Shown piece by piece: positions 48,190 to 59,271 of a stretch of DNA of 64,000 nucleotides. The first letter of the stretch is position 1; each line of letters begins with the position of its first letter. The position numbers and the translations under genes are program-made. The notes under the pieces were generated by a model that had not been told where the DNA came from, did no database searches, and saw nothing but the letters and a program-made list of their open reading frames with translations. Source of the DNA: Flammulina velutipes (lineage: Eukaryota > Basidiomycota > Agaricomycetes > Agaricales > Physalacriaceae); NCBI GenBank assembly GCA_011800155.1, contig CM022371.1:3596001-3660000 (forward strand), in the 5' to 3' direction.

Positions 48190-48688
48190 ATGTCCGTAGT
48201 TCTTTATCAACCAAAGGGCCTGTATAACCGACTGCGCAAGCAATATTATGTCAGTCTGGGCTCTTTTTTTTTTTTTGAGGTTCATATTGTATCTGACGAC
48301 ACCATTGTAGGAAGACGAGACTCTGGATGAAACATTACACTACCACGTCGTCCCGACATTGTATGTACGCACCCTGAGACCGCCCAACCCCGCGCTCAAT
48401 ATCGAACAACAGTGCACACATGTTTGCCCCCTTCTGTGTGCCTTGGGTTCTCCTTACTGTCGGCCATGCGTGAGTCCGGCCGTTGGCCAGTATTGGAAGG
48501 AACGACGTCCATCTCATCGTCTTCGAAGTGCAACTTGCCAGATGAATCTCAGCAAGGCGATAGACCTGTCTCAGTTCTTGGGGTCGTTTGGCGTTCTGCA
48601 CAGTGACCACGAGGAGGACAGTGATGACGTGGCGCGTAGTGAACGGGTATTCGAGACCGTATGTGTCACCGTTGCCAATGCCGTATAA
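48190..48688 (+). CDS. Small two-exon protein, Cys-containing
   Basis: Exon 1 (48190-48249, MSVVLYQPKGLYNRLRKQYY) joins in phase 0 across a 61-nt intron (GTCAGT donor, poly-T, TTGTAG acceptor) to exon 2 (48311-48688), giving about 145 residues. Cys residues cluster in the middle (CTHVCPLLCALG...YCRPC), and the C-terminus is acidic. It sits between the 883-aa gene and the helicase gene, all on the plus strand. No family is recognised. The splice and phase agreement are the main support; a further intron after EQQ cannot be excluded. Confidence 0.45.
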
Positions 48689-48868
48689 TAGATCACCGGT
48701 AGTGGCTATGCTCTGATGTGGCGCACATTTCGTGGGAAACAAAATAATTTAACTGCGTTGGGAATAAAAATTTTAGTTCCCTTTTTTGGACGGGTAGGTT
48801 TGTATAAAATGGGAGGTGTATGGGCTGCAAAGTAGGATACTTCCTTGCTTCCTATCTCTTGTTTCACT

Positions 48869-51800
48869 ATGACATCTACTCAGAACGCGTTCCCCAGTGT
48901 TGAGCAAGAAATGGTACGCATCGCAAAAAAAACGATCACGGACTGCGTTGTAACGTCCTGTCCCATCCCTCTTTAGGAAACAAGTGTCTCGTCAGGCGAT
49001 GAGTGCGATCGCCCCACCCCGTGGTCGTCGCCAGAAGTGAGGCATTGTGACTTTTATTTCATTTTCGCCTGTCGCTGATGATTGTGTTTGAGACGCTTGA
49101 GACCAGCATTCCCTCAGGGGAAACTACGCTAGTTGGAAACACATCTTTCAGCCAAACTCAGGACGACATGAATGTTGTGAGTAGTTCCTAAATGAAAGCT
49201 GTCGTGCAGGTCGCTGACAAGAGTACTGACTTGGTTCTTAGATATCCGAGGACGAAGCGCCTCAGTTGAGCCAGCCTCCTATTCTGCGATCTCCCTCGCC
49301 AATCTACACGTCTGTCTTTCGACGCGTTATGGCAGCAGGTGGCAGCGCCCGACGGGAGGTTGTTGGCTTCGAGCCAACCGCCTCTCCTCCTTTGGCTCCC
49401 CAACTATCCTTTCCCTGCGTGGAGGACGTTCAGGCAAGTCAGGTTTTGTGGGTGCTTAGTCTGCTAACCTTTGGATGAATAGCACCCTGACTCACCGCCC
49501 TTTGGTACCAATCCTGGTCCAGATGCTACGAGCACTCCGAAGAGGAAGCATGGTACTGACAGCGTGAGTCGTTGCCCATGTATCATTGCAACCGCTTGCT
49601 AGATGATCAACAGCAAATCGTCACACTTCCCAAGCCAAAGAAGGTCAAGTTCACTGCTTCGTTCTTGCGTGTGAGTGTCCATTGACATGCTCTGTTTCAT
49701 TGCTACATCTCTGAACACACCCTAGGCTATCGAAAACAATGTGAGTAGTAGCCAGTAGTTTTTTTCTTCCCCTGTCCTATCCCTTGTACTAAACTTTGGA
49801 TGCAAGGCCTCTCAGAACGATGCAGCCGCTGATCAGGGTGCGTCACGGGCAGATGTCTCTGAAGAAGTAAGTTTATTTTATATCACCTTCTAGTAGTGTT
49901 ATGTTTGTTGAATCCGTTCGTCTAGGATGGTGACAATTCTCCGATCGCAACAGAGCGACACCAGCCTGGGTCACCCGGGTTTGTTGAGCCTGTGCTGTCG
50001 AAGCAGGTGTCTGAGAACAGCGAGGCTGCTGTTCCGCTTCCGTCGTCTGTGGGGCAACATTTCCAGCCGCTGCCTATCCCAGCGTCTGCCGTGGGCACCT
50101 TATCGTCCCAGAGGTTGAAGGTATGCAGAAAGATTGTTTGCAGTGTTCGTACGACTCGACATTCATTCATGTTCAATAGGAAACCGCGCATAAGTACCTG
50201 CTCAGCTTGGGTTTGACCTATCACGAAGGACTGCAGGGTGTGGTGTGTGACTGTGGGGTGTGGGTAGAGCGAGGCAACATCCAAGGACATCTCACACAAA
50301 CCCACTTTAAACGCAAGTCCGAGGTGGAGGACATGAACACGGCCATGACTGCTTTGGGAGCGTCGTTCGGGAAGCCAAAGATACCAGGCAATCAGGATTT
50401 CATACCCGGCTTGGTTCTGCACCGTGCCTTCCAGTGCGGAATAAAGGGCTGCCCTGTGGTAATGAAGGCGGCAGATAGCCAGCGAGTTCACAGGAGTATG
50501 TGCCATCAGGGGAGCAAAGCGCCATGGGAGGCTTGCCCTGCGCAGCGCCTCAATCGGTCCGACGCAAAGACGTTCTTTCGCGTGGCCATGCCAGTGGGTG
50601 AGCGAGTAGGAACGACGGTCCATGAGGTTGTTGCGGACATCCTGAAGGACACGAAGAGGAGAAGGAGTGAGGAGCAGAGTCGCGTCGCAGACGAGGACAA
50701 CCGGGTGATCAGTCCTTGGCTGATCACCAACAAGTGGCCGGAGATAGTTGGAGATCGGGCCCCCCAGGAGGTCCGTGACCTGGTGGACAATGTGAAGGAC
50801 ATCCCGAATCTCTCGGATGACCTATGGCGGCTTGTGATGAAGTGCTCCGCAGTCATTCGTGTCACACCCCAGCTCCTGTTGGAGAGGTTGAACACCAGCC
50901 GGCCAGAGCAGTGAGTTTTTCTCTTTCTCTACGGAACTGTCTTCTGATTTATGTCGTCTACCTAGCGGCTTGAGCAACACTCCGTTCCATCATCATCAGA
51001 ACCACTCGGCGACGATGAAGAGCTACGTTGCTCCTGTTCAACGACTGTTGGGTCTGCTTCTCCGGTCCAGCGAGGAGCAGGTACCGCCGCTACGTGCCTT
51101 GGTTGACAAGTACAAAGAATCGAGCGAAAGGCTGGGAGACACGGATGATAGAGAGGAGGCAGTGGAGAATCTTTTCCTCATCTTGCTGTTCTGCTGGACA
51201 CGGCAGTGGTTACCAACGGAGAACGACCTATTCCCTGACCCCACTCTGCGCTCCATAGCGTACGGAAGTGTACGTTTTGACGGAACGTTTAAAGAAGCGA
51301 AGGACACCACCGGAGATTATGCCAAGCTATCCTACGTTCTGCGGCTGATCCTACTGTACGCGATGCACAAGATGTCGTGCCTCACTCTTAGTGAGGCGTG
51401 CGACCATTATTCCCCATGGTTCACAGAGAAGAACGAGTCGACGTTCAACTCTATCCAGTCCGCTCAGCACTACGCAACCTCTGTGGCGTACGCTTCTGTT
51501 GGTCCTTCCGCGCTTTTCTGGCTCGATCCCGGCACATGCAGAGTCATGTCCTGGCGTGGTGACCGTATAATGTTTGACAATGTGATTGCCATGTTCGCTG
51601 CTCAAGGTGAAGAGTTGGTGCGGCAATGGGAGAACCACGTATCACTTGGTTTGCACCAGGATTTTCTCATTTCGCCCATGGACAACGTCTCGGACGACCT
51701 TAGCAACAAGTCTGCAGGCTACTCCTTCCTGTCAGATCGGAGGAACAGCTACCATCGTCATTCGGCTACCGTCCTGACCTCCGTCATTTCTGATAGGACG

Positions 51801-54800
51801 CTGTCAGACCGCTTCATAAACGGGTTCGACTTCGTCACAGGCAAGCCCATGTGGAACCCCGTCGCTATCCAAGCGTACCTGAAGCAAGTGCAGGTGTTCA
51901 GCGGACTGCTGTTAACTCGTTGTGAGATGGTGTCCGGTGCACCTATCCGTGGCACGGAACTCACTAGCATGACTTTCCGAAATACCGCCACTCGGAGGAG
52001 AAACTTGGTCATGTTTGGAAAATACATGCTCTTGCTTGGGATGTACTCCAAGACGACGTCGGGCACAGGCAACGACCGGCTTATTGCTCATGCGGTTGAC
52101 GCTCTCACCAAGGCGCTCCTGACAGACTTCCTTACCTTCATCCGTCCGTTTGTTCAAGTCTTGGTGTCACAATGCTTCTCTGCCCACACATACCCTGGTC
52201 TGCACGACATGTACGACAGCTTTCTGTTCGTTGACTACGACGCGCTGTTCACTACCGAACGACTGTCAGCGATGATGAGGGAAAATACCAGGGTCCATCT
52301 CGACGTGCCTCTCCCCATCTCCGAGTGGCGCCACGTCTCCATTGGCTTTCAGAAAGTTCACTGTCGCAGAGAACTTCACGCTGTAAACCATGTCGATGAA
52401 GGAGAGCGAATCGCAGCTGAGCAGGCAGGGCATTCACATGGCATTGAGAGCCGTATGTACGCCCTCAGTTCGGATGGTATCCAGGGCACGCCGGGTCATG
52501 AGCTGCACCTCTTCTGCAACGTGAGCGTCACTTACCAGACAGCCACCCGTGTTGTACCCGCCGGAGTGGAACTATCGTATCGTGGGTGCATGCCAGATAA
52601 GTTTGAGCAGCTAGTCGCCCAAGGTGTCATCGCGCCTCTGGGAAGTGCTTCCCCGGAGCAAGTCATCGCAAACAGAGTTGTGGAGTTACTCAAGCCGTAT
52701 ATCTCCCAATTGATGGCACCAGTTCCTAGTGAGTAATGTTCGGTAGCCTTCCATGACATCTAATATCTGACCTTCTTCTCCCATTTTCAGCGAAATCGAA
52801 AGGGGATGAGGACGAGTTGGAGTATGTGGACAACCCCATGCCAAATCCCATGCCAACCAGAGAGCTGGCGGCACGCATTTCGGACCCTCCGGCTCCTTGC
52901 CCTCCCTCAGGTGCGGAGTTCGTTGGCGATGACCAAGAACAACTGACTGTTGATGAAGAGGAACGGGAAGACTTTTCACGAGAGCTATCCGTGGGGTCTG
53001 ATACCTGGTTTGGCAACAGGGAGCCTCGTCTCTCTGAGAGTGTTAAAATCAACATACTTCCAACATTTGATACCACGGACGCGCTCACAGTTCTTCGTCA
53101 GCTTCTCCAGGACGCGGAGGCGCAGTGGAGCAGCTCGCTTCAGTCATGGGGAATCGCTCACATCATGGAGAGCAAGCACGACGTTCTTGCGGTAGGGCCT
53201 ACCGGAAGTGGAAAGACGTTCCTATGGCTCATACCGGCAATCTTGGAAAGACAGCGTGGGAACATCACTCTTGTCATCGTTCCACTACTGTCTCTCCTTG
53301 AAGATTACGAGCGGAGGCTTGGGGAGTACAGTGTTCCCTACCATGTCTATTCCCCCGACGTCACTCCGACCACAGGCCTTCCTCCCGACGTTCGTGTTGT
53401 CCTCGCTACCGTCAATCGAGTACCCACGGAGCTGTTCCAATCCACGATGAAAGCCATCCACCTCAAGACTCCGTTCTCTCGCTTCGTTCTTGACGAGGTA
53501 CACTACGTCCTTACTTCTGGTGACTATCGCGAAGAGTTCAGCAAAGTGCACGAGACGCGGTTCATCCCAGTTCCTCTTGTCCTGATGTCCGCGACGGTTC
53601 CTCCTCATCTCGAGAAGATCGTCAAGGACAGGTATCAGCTAACCAACCCGTACGTCTTCATTCGGGCGTCTACGGAGCGTTCGGGGACCAAGTACTCTGT
53701 GTTGGAACCGAGTCAGACCGAGGAGGATCTCTGTCATCGTGCGGTGACTATCGTAAATGAAGAACTTGGTCATCTCCATCCCCGGGATCGCATCCTAGTC
53801 TTCGTGTCTTCGAAGAGGGTTGGAGAGAGGCTCGCACACACGCTTTTCTGTGATTTTTATTTCTCTGGAAAGAACGCGTCTGGGGGTAACGGTCTCCGCA
53901 GTACGAGGCGTTCCATCATTCTCTACAATTGGAGACGGGGCGAGAACCCGGTTCTGGTCAGCACGAGCGCCCTCGCCGCTGGGAATGACTACCCGTTCAC
54001 TCGTTTGGTTCTCCACGCTGGCACACCCACTGGCATGCTTGACTTTATCCAAGAAACAGGCCGTGCCGGTCGTGATCATCGACCTGCCAAGTCAATCGTC
54101 ATCCCGTTCCAGTCAATCGACTGGATTCTTCGCAAGAATCCAGAAGACTATGGTGGCGTGAAGGCCATGATGGAATATATCGAAGGAGGTTCCTGTCGTC
54201 GGTACATGTTGAACAAGTTCAATGATGGTGAACGTCGTTCCTGCAAGGTTCGTTTGTCGTCTCCTTCTCCTTGAAGTTTGTCGCTGACATGGTATAACGT
54301 TAGGATGTGTGGAACGTGCAGCTCTGTGACCACTGTACAATGGTGCAGTCTATCATACCGTTGCCCAAGAAGACAGTCCTTGCTATGGCAGCTGTTGGTC
54401 CAAAGCCGCCTACACCCATCGTCGTCGAACAGCAACAGGTGCAATCAGCTTCATCGTCGAGTTCGCAGAAGCAGGGAACGAAGCAACGCGATATTACACC
54501 TTTGGAGACCTTCCAAGATGTTTACAGGCGCATCCGTACGGCTAGTCAGATTCCGGCGTTCCCATGGGTGGATCGTCTCAAGGACGCTCTCGATGTGTTC
54601 CAGAACTCGTGCATGCTGTGTACCACCGAATCGAAATCTGCGCGGTACCATGGAATCAACGGATGTCCTCAACTAGGGACGGCGCAAGGGAGCACGTCAC
54701 AGTATGCTACGACAAGGCAACACTACTTGGAATCCTGGAGGTACAAGCTTAGGTATGGCGACAGGAAGGCTGGCGAGAGGCCGGTGTGTTACAAGTGTCA

Positions 54801-55059
54801 TCTTCCCAATGGCCCTAGCGACTGTTTGCATCCAAAGTTTGCCAAGGAAACCAAATGCCCCTATCCCGATGTCGTCTCTTTGGTCGGGTATCGTGTTCTT
54901 ACGACGCCACCGGTGTTTAAAGCAGCGCAGGGCCACTTTGGAGAGACCTGGCCCTCTACGCCACATTTCGTTGCCTGGGCAACTCAGTCGTCGGCCGTGT
55001 ATCCTACGAACCTTCTAGCCCTCTTTGCGTGGTATTACGAGCGATACTTTAGTCAGTAA
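48869..55059 (+). CDS. Tyrosine-recombinase-like and RecQ helicase fusion protein
   Basis: Thirteen exons; conceptual product 1831 aa. Residues 1-263 are low-complexity and come from nine small exons, all in phase 0, including a 15-nt one (49726-49740) and a GC-AG intron (49434-49482). Residues 264-506 have C2H2-like sites (C286, C288, H300, H305; then C...C...H...H), like fungal DUF3505-type N-termini. Around 830-1005 is a recombinase-like set: R835 in GAPIRGTEL, K869, W961-R962-H963, H996 in AGHS, Y1005. A RecQ-type SF2 helicase follows: Walker A GPTGSGKT 1230-1237, DEVH 1329-1332, SAT, motif VI QETGRAGRD 1515-1523. Then come the RecQ-like Cys cluster (CRRYML...CDHC) and a second Cys-rich tail (CMLC...CYKCHLP). 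The layout resembles fungal telomere-linked helicases. It may act in recombination or element mobilisation. The helicase is certain; the recombinase activity is inferred. Confidence 0.85.
51946..52462 (+). other. Tyrosine-recombinase-like catalytic region
   Basis: Sub-region of the helicase gene. In order: Arg at 51948-51950 inside a GxPxRGxEL motif (box I), Lys at 52050-52052, Arg-His at 52329-52334 (box II), AGHS with His at 52431-52433, and Tyr at 52458-52460. The nine-residue His-to-Tyr interval equals that of XerC/D-type enzymes. The usual HxxR of box II is replaced by WRH, so catalysis is not assured. Confidence 0.6.
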
Positions 55060-55376
55060 TGTCGTGAAGCTTACGTGTATTCATTCAAGTACCCCTTCTC
55101 CCCTCCCTCCTAAATTTCAATTGGCTGCATGTGTTTACTGTCCTGAAACGTTGCCAGGGTGATTGGGAATGGAAAGAAAAAAGTAAGTGGTATAAAGAGG
55201 AGCCCCGTTCTTGTTTAGACTCTTCCTTCCTTCCTTTCCCCCACTTTTTCTCCTCTTTGTCCTGAATGGTTCGTGTACGAGCGAAACCAGTCGCTCCTGA
55301 TTCCATCCCCAGGTCGAAGATAGTGTGTCGCAGCCATTTTACTCAATGCATATAAAAGCAGCCAGCTAACTCGACC

Positions 55377-58300
55377 ATGACAGGGCCTGATGTATCCTAC
55401 GCCATCATCACAATCTGCAGTAGGTCACCTTCAAGCTAGTGGGCCATAATGTCTCACGCTCAAGGTTGTAGTCTAACAGCAATAGGTCCCAAAGTGCAGA
55501 GCAAGCGTCAGATGGTGGCTCTGTGGGTCCCGACCAAACGGTGGTTAACGCCAATACTTCACTCGATGATTTTCTCCAGCAAACAGAGGAGAAAGATGGC
55601 GCAATGTTGGATACGCCATCCAGTGCGCGAGTCCCATTAACGGACAACACAAATCTTCCGCAGAACCGTTCTGTGACGGCTTCCACTAAAGCAGGTGGCG
55701 GAGGGAAGGGTGTCCCCTCCCTTTCGTTCCATGGTCAAGATTCTGGCTCGTCACACGCCGATATCTCGAAGAAGTCTACATTGACGCCACAAGGAAAGGC
55801 GAGTACAATGCAATAAAATCCATACGAACTTTCCCTCAGGTCTCATGCACACACGCAGGAGAAGAAGGCCTCGTCCAGCAAACGTCTGGCCGCAGACAGC
55901 AAGCGTCAGGCCATTGATGAGTTCATTGCCACGGTATGTTGCAACAATGTTTGCATGCGGGATTTCACCGAAGGTTTTTTTTTCTTTGTCTGCACACCAG
56001 GCCAACGAGCCCGAGAATTGGAACGAGATGCTCGCGGCTATCAATAAGGAGGGGGCCGAGGGGGTCGAACAAGCGTTGAAGAGACACTTTCTAGGAATCG
56101 CGCTGTTCGATATCCGTACCCCTATGGTTGAGAACCGATACAACACTCGCGTACCAACTACTACTGCGATCAACCTCCTCTATCGTTCTACAGGGTACGG
56201 CACTGATCTGCAGACGCACAACATCGAGACGGCTCTCAAGATCACTTGTTCTCGCCAATCCATTGATCCCTCATCGCTCACCACCGACATGAACGCGGTT
56301 CCCAAGCCTGCTGTTTGGACCAGTCACGCAAAGGCTCATCCACCCGTCGTAGCAGATGGGCATCACAGGATTGGTCTTCTTCGAGACAAGGTTGTCGAGC
56401 CATTGGAGAAGGATCTCGACATCGTGAGGAAGCACATCGGGGAGGCAGAAAAAGGGAATTACTCGGGTGCGCTCGAGAAGCTATGTAAGAAGAAGAAGGA
56501 GGTGGAGAACCGCATCAAAAGAGACTGCCTGTGGTTAGCAAAGTTGTACGACAAAGGTCCGTAAGCGTTGCTCCCCATGTTGCTAGCAACCGACTTGATC
56601 ACGTTGACGCAGACGGCATTGAGGAAGACGACAATGCGCCTGCACTTATCCTACGGCTGTCTGGAAACAAACGTCTCCACAGTCAGCCAGAGGCAGACAC
56701 GAACAAGCTCATGCTGTTATGCAACCAGTGGGACAAGTGCAAGCCAGAGGAGAAGGAAATTCTGCTTCCTCAGTTGGCTTCAAAAGTACTTGACATGGAT
56801 ACCAACAAGCGCCTACATGTCATCGTGACCAACGCTAGGTTAATGAAGACCATTGCAAGCCTTCTCAACATGGAATGGATGTCAGGCAACCCTTCGTGGC
56901 TGATGTACACTCGATTACATTTTCTGGCCACTCATACGGAAGGCGTAAGTTGCCTCCTTCCTCTGACTCGTGTGAATCGGTCTGACTCGGATTGAACATC
57001 AGATTTTCACCCCCATTGTGGACTCACTTCGTCCTTGTCTGGCTTGGCTCTTTGGCAAGGCAGCGACTCGCCTCCCACCCTATTCGGATTTCCTTGCTCT
57101 CGGTCCCGGAGAGCAACAAGCCTTGCTGGAGGAGCAGCGAAAGCACTTGGTTGCAGCAGAGGACACCAAAGACATCCCTCCATTTGTGATGGAGCTAGCC
57201 GATGATGCGTACAAAGACGTCTTCAAGGACAAGGAGCCGTCTACCGTCGCGGAGCTCTTTGGAGTCTCTCGGGACCGGCATCCTGTTCGGTACGGGAAAT
57301 GGATGGTGCTTATAGAGCGGTACGCAGAGAACTTCTGTGCCCGACTGGACAAGGTAATACCCGGGTATAACGGTCCACGGAAGGCTAGTGTCGAGAAACT
57401 CCCCGAAAGTATACGTTACCTCTTGCTTTCCAAGCTTACACACCGTAGCGCAACATTTCAACCTTTGGCTTGCACCTTCCCAACGATTCCTCCACTCCTC
57501 ACATCCTCATTCGTTCATGATCTGGTCCACATGCTGACCCCGGACGAGAAGAACACGGACGGAGCGCTGGCATGGAAAGCAGCGTGGACGACTGTGAGTT
57601 CAATCCGTCCCGTTGTAGTTATGAAAGCGAAACTGACGGTGGGTCATGCTCAGTTGACATGCTCAGGGGAATGGAGCACACTCGTGGAAGTCGATGATCC
57701 CATCCTTGGACACGGAGCTGTCAATATGAGTAATCGTTACCTACGTTTGGCGCTCAACAACCCGGACGACAGCGCGATCCTCCCGTTCCTTCGTGCCAAT
57801 GTGTTCTTGAAGCACCGACTTGGCGGGTTCCTTCGCTTGGAATGCTTCATGTATGAGAACCTGGACAAGTACTCTCTTCGAAAGATGGCAACCAAGCTGG
57901 AGGATTATGCGCCCGCTCTAGAACCCGGAATTAGCATCGACAGAATCGCCATTTGCGTGGAAACGTTGTTGAAGCAATGGATGAAACTGCCGGTGTCTGG
58001 GACCATGCAGAAGCAGGAGATCACTCTGGGGAAGGCTCGCGAGATGATGAAGACGAATGTCGCTTGGGCGGAAGTAACGCAAGACGAAAGCTGGTACCTC
58101 ACGGTCATCTTTGCGATGCTGTCCAACTCGGAGGCTATGTTACACAAGTATTCATCCTCCAGGCGTGCAAGCCTCTATCGCAGCAGTTTGACGAAGAAGC
58201 TCATTTACGCTCTTGTGCGCTATACATGCAATCGGTACGCCTTTCAATATCCCGCGGCCTACCACCTACGCCACGATTGGAACAATATCGCGACTCGAAC

Positions 58301-58952
58301 TACAGTACCTGTCCTATCTTCCTGGGACGGGATCGTGGTAGGTCCCAAGAACTGGGAGATTCTGATGACAGAGGCTGAAGAGGAGTTACTGGCTCGCGAG
58401 TACAATGATCTTCACGAAGTGGTGGCACTGCAGAGAGAGCAAAAGACGCTTGAGAAGTTCCTGTTCAACTCACGGCTAGCAAAGTACACATTTGTACGTA
58501 CTGGGGCCGATGGGGCTGAGGAGCTGGTGGAGGAACTGGACGAGCTGTTTGTTCAGGGTATCAACATGATGCGTGCGGTCCGTCGTCTTTGCGCCACTCA
58601 TCGCATCGGTCTTTCCTTTGACACTCTTCTTACTAGGCGCAGTACAAGATGAACTTCATCCACAAACAGAAGATGAGAAATCCATCTTTTGAAGAGCGCA
58701 ACGTTACTACGGACTTTGTGATTAATCAGGTGAAGGAGCAAGGACAATGGCTTGTTGTGGAGAACAAGCCTTCGGACGTTCAGGCATATTGGGACAGACG
58801 AGTGGGAAAGAAGGTTGCCACGTCGCGGAAGAAACGGCCTGCCCCAGAGTCGAACCAAGGCGGCAAGTTCCTCTTCATATTTCCAGTCCCTTGTACTCAC
58901 TACTACGGCAGAAGCGCCCAAGAAGAAGAAGCAGAAGAAGACGAACAAGTGA
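55377..58952 (+). CDS. B1: large protein of unknown family, paralogue of B2
   Basis: Modelled exons: 55377-55423, 55480-55798, 55859-55933, 56001-56556, 56613-56944, 57003-58577, 58637-58862 and 58912-58952, about 1056 aa. Two introns use GC donors (55799, 58863) and two use GTCCGT (56557, 58578). The N-terminus is a disordered Ser/Asp/Lys region. The core holds helical blocks shared in order with B2 (LWLAKLYDK; HLRHDWNNI; FIHKQKMRNPSFEE after the last long intron). The C-terminus ends in a basic APKKKKQKK nuclear-localisation-like tail. If the last GC intron is not spliced, the product ends at 58966 with an acidic tail instead. It starts only about 320 bp after the helicase gene on the same strand. 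The function is unknown; the first exon is the least certain. Confidence 0.65.
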
Positions 58953-59271
58953 ACCTAGACAAGTAACAACTGTCATTTTGCGATGCTCGAAATATATAGA
59001 CTCAAAGCAAGGTCTTCAGATGCGGAATGTGGCGCTTCACGAGTGACAGAACCATAACGACGGGTTGATGGTTGCGACGTGCTCTCGACAATCGTCAACA
59101 ATAAAGTTAACCTAGGGAATGCCAACAAAAAATCATAAAAGAAAAAAGAAAAAAAAGAAAGAAAGTCGCAACTGCAACTTCCCATTTTTGGTAATATATG
59201 TGGATGCCGATACGCATCAGTTGTTGGTTCTTTTTTCACACTCCGATCCACCTTTTCCATCTCCTCCCATC

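Noticed and set aside
48869..55059. Starship-type captain (DUF3435) or KDZ transposase
   Set aside because: The recombinase-like residues sit inside a helicase fusion with C2H2-like fingers, not in a stand-alone DUF3435 protein, and no DDE triad or KDZ zinc motif is seen.
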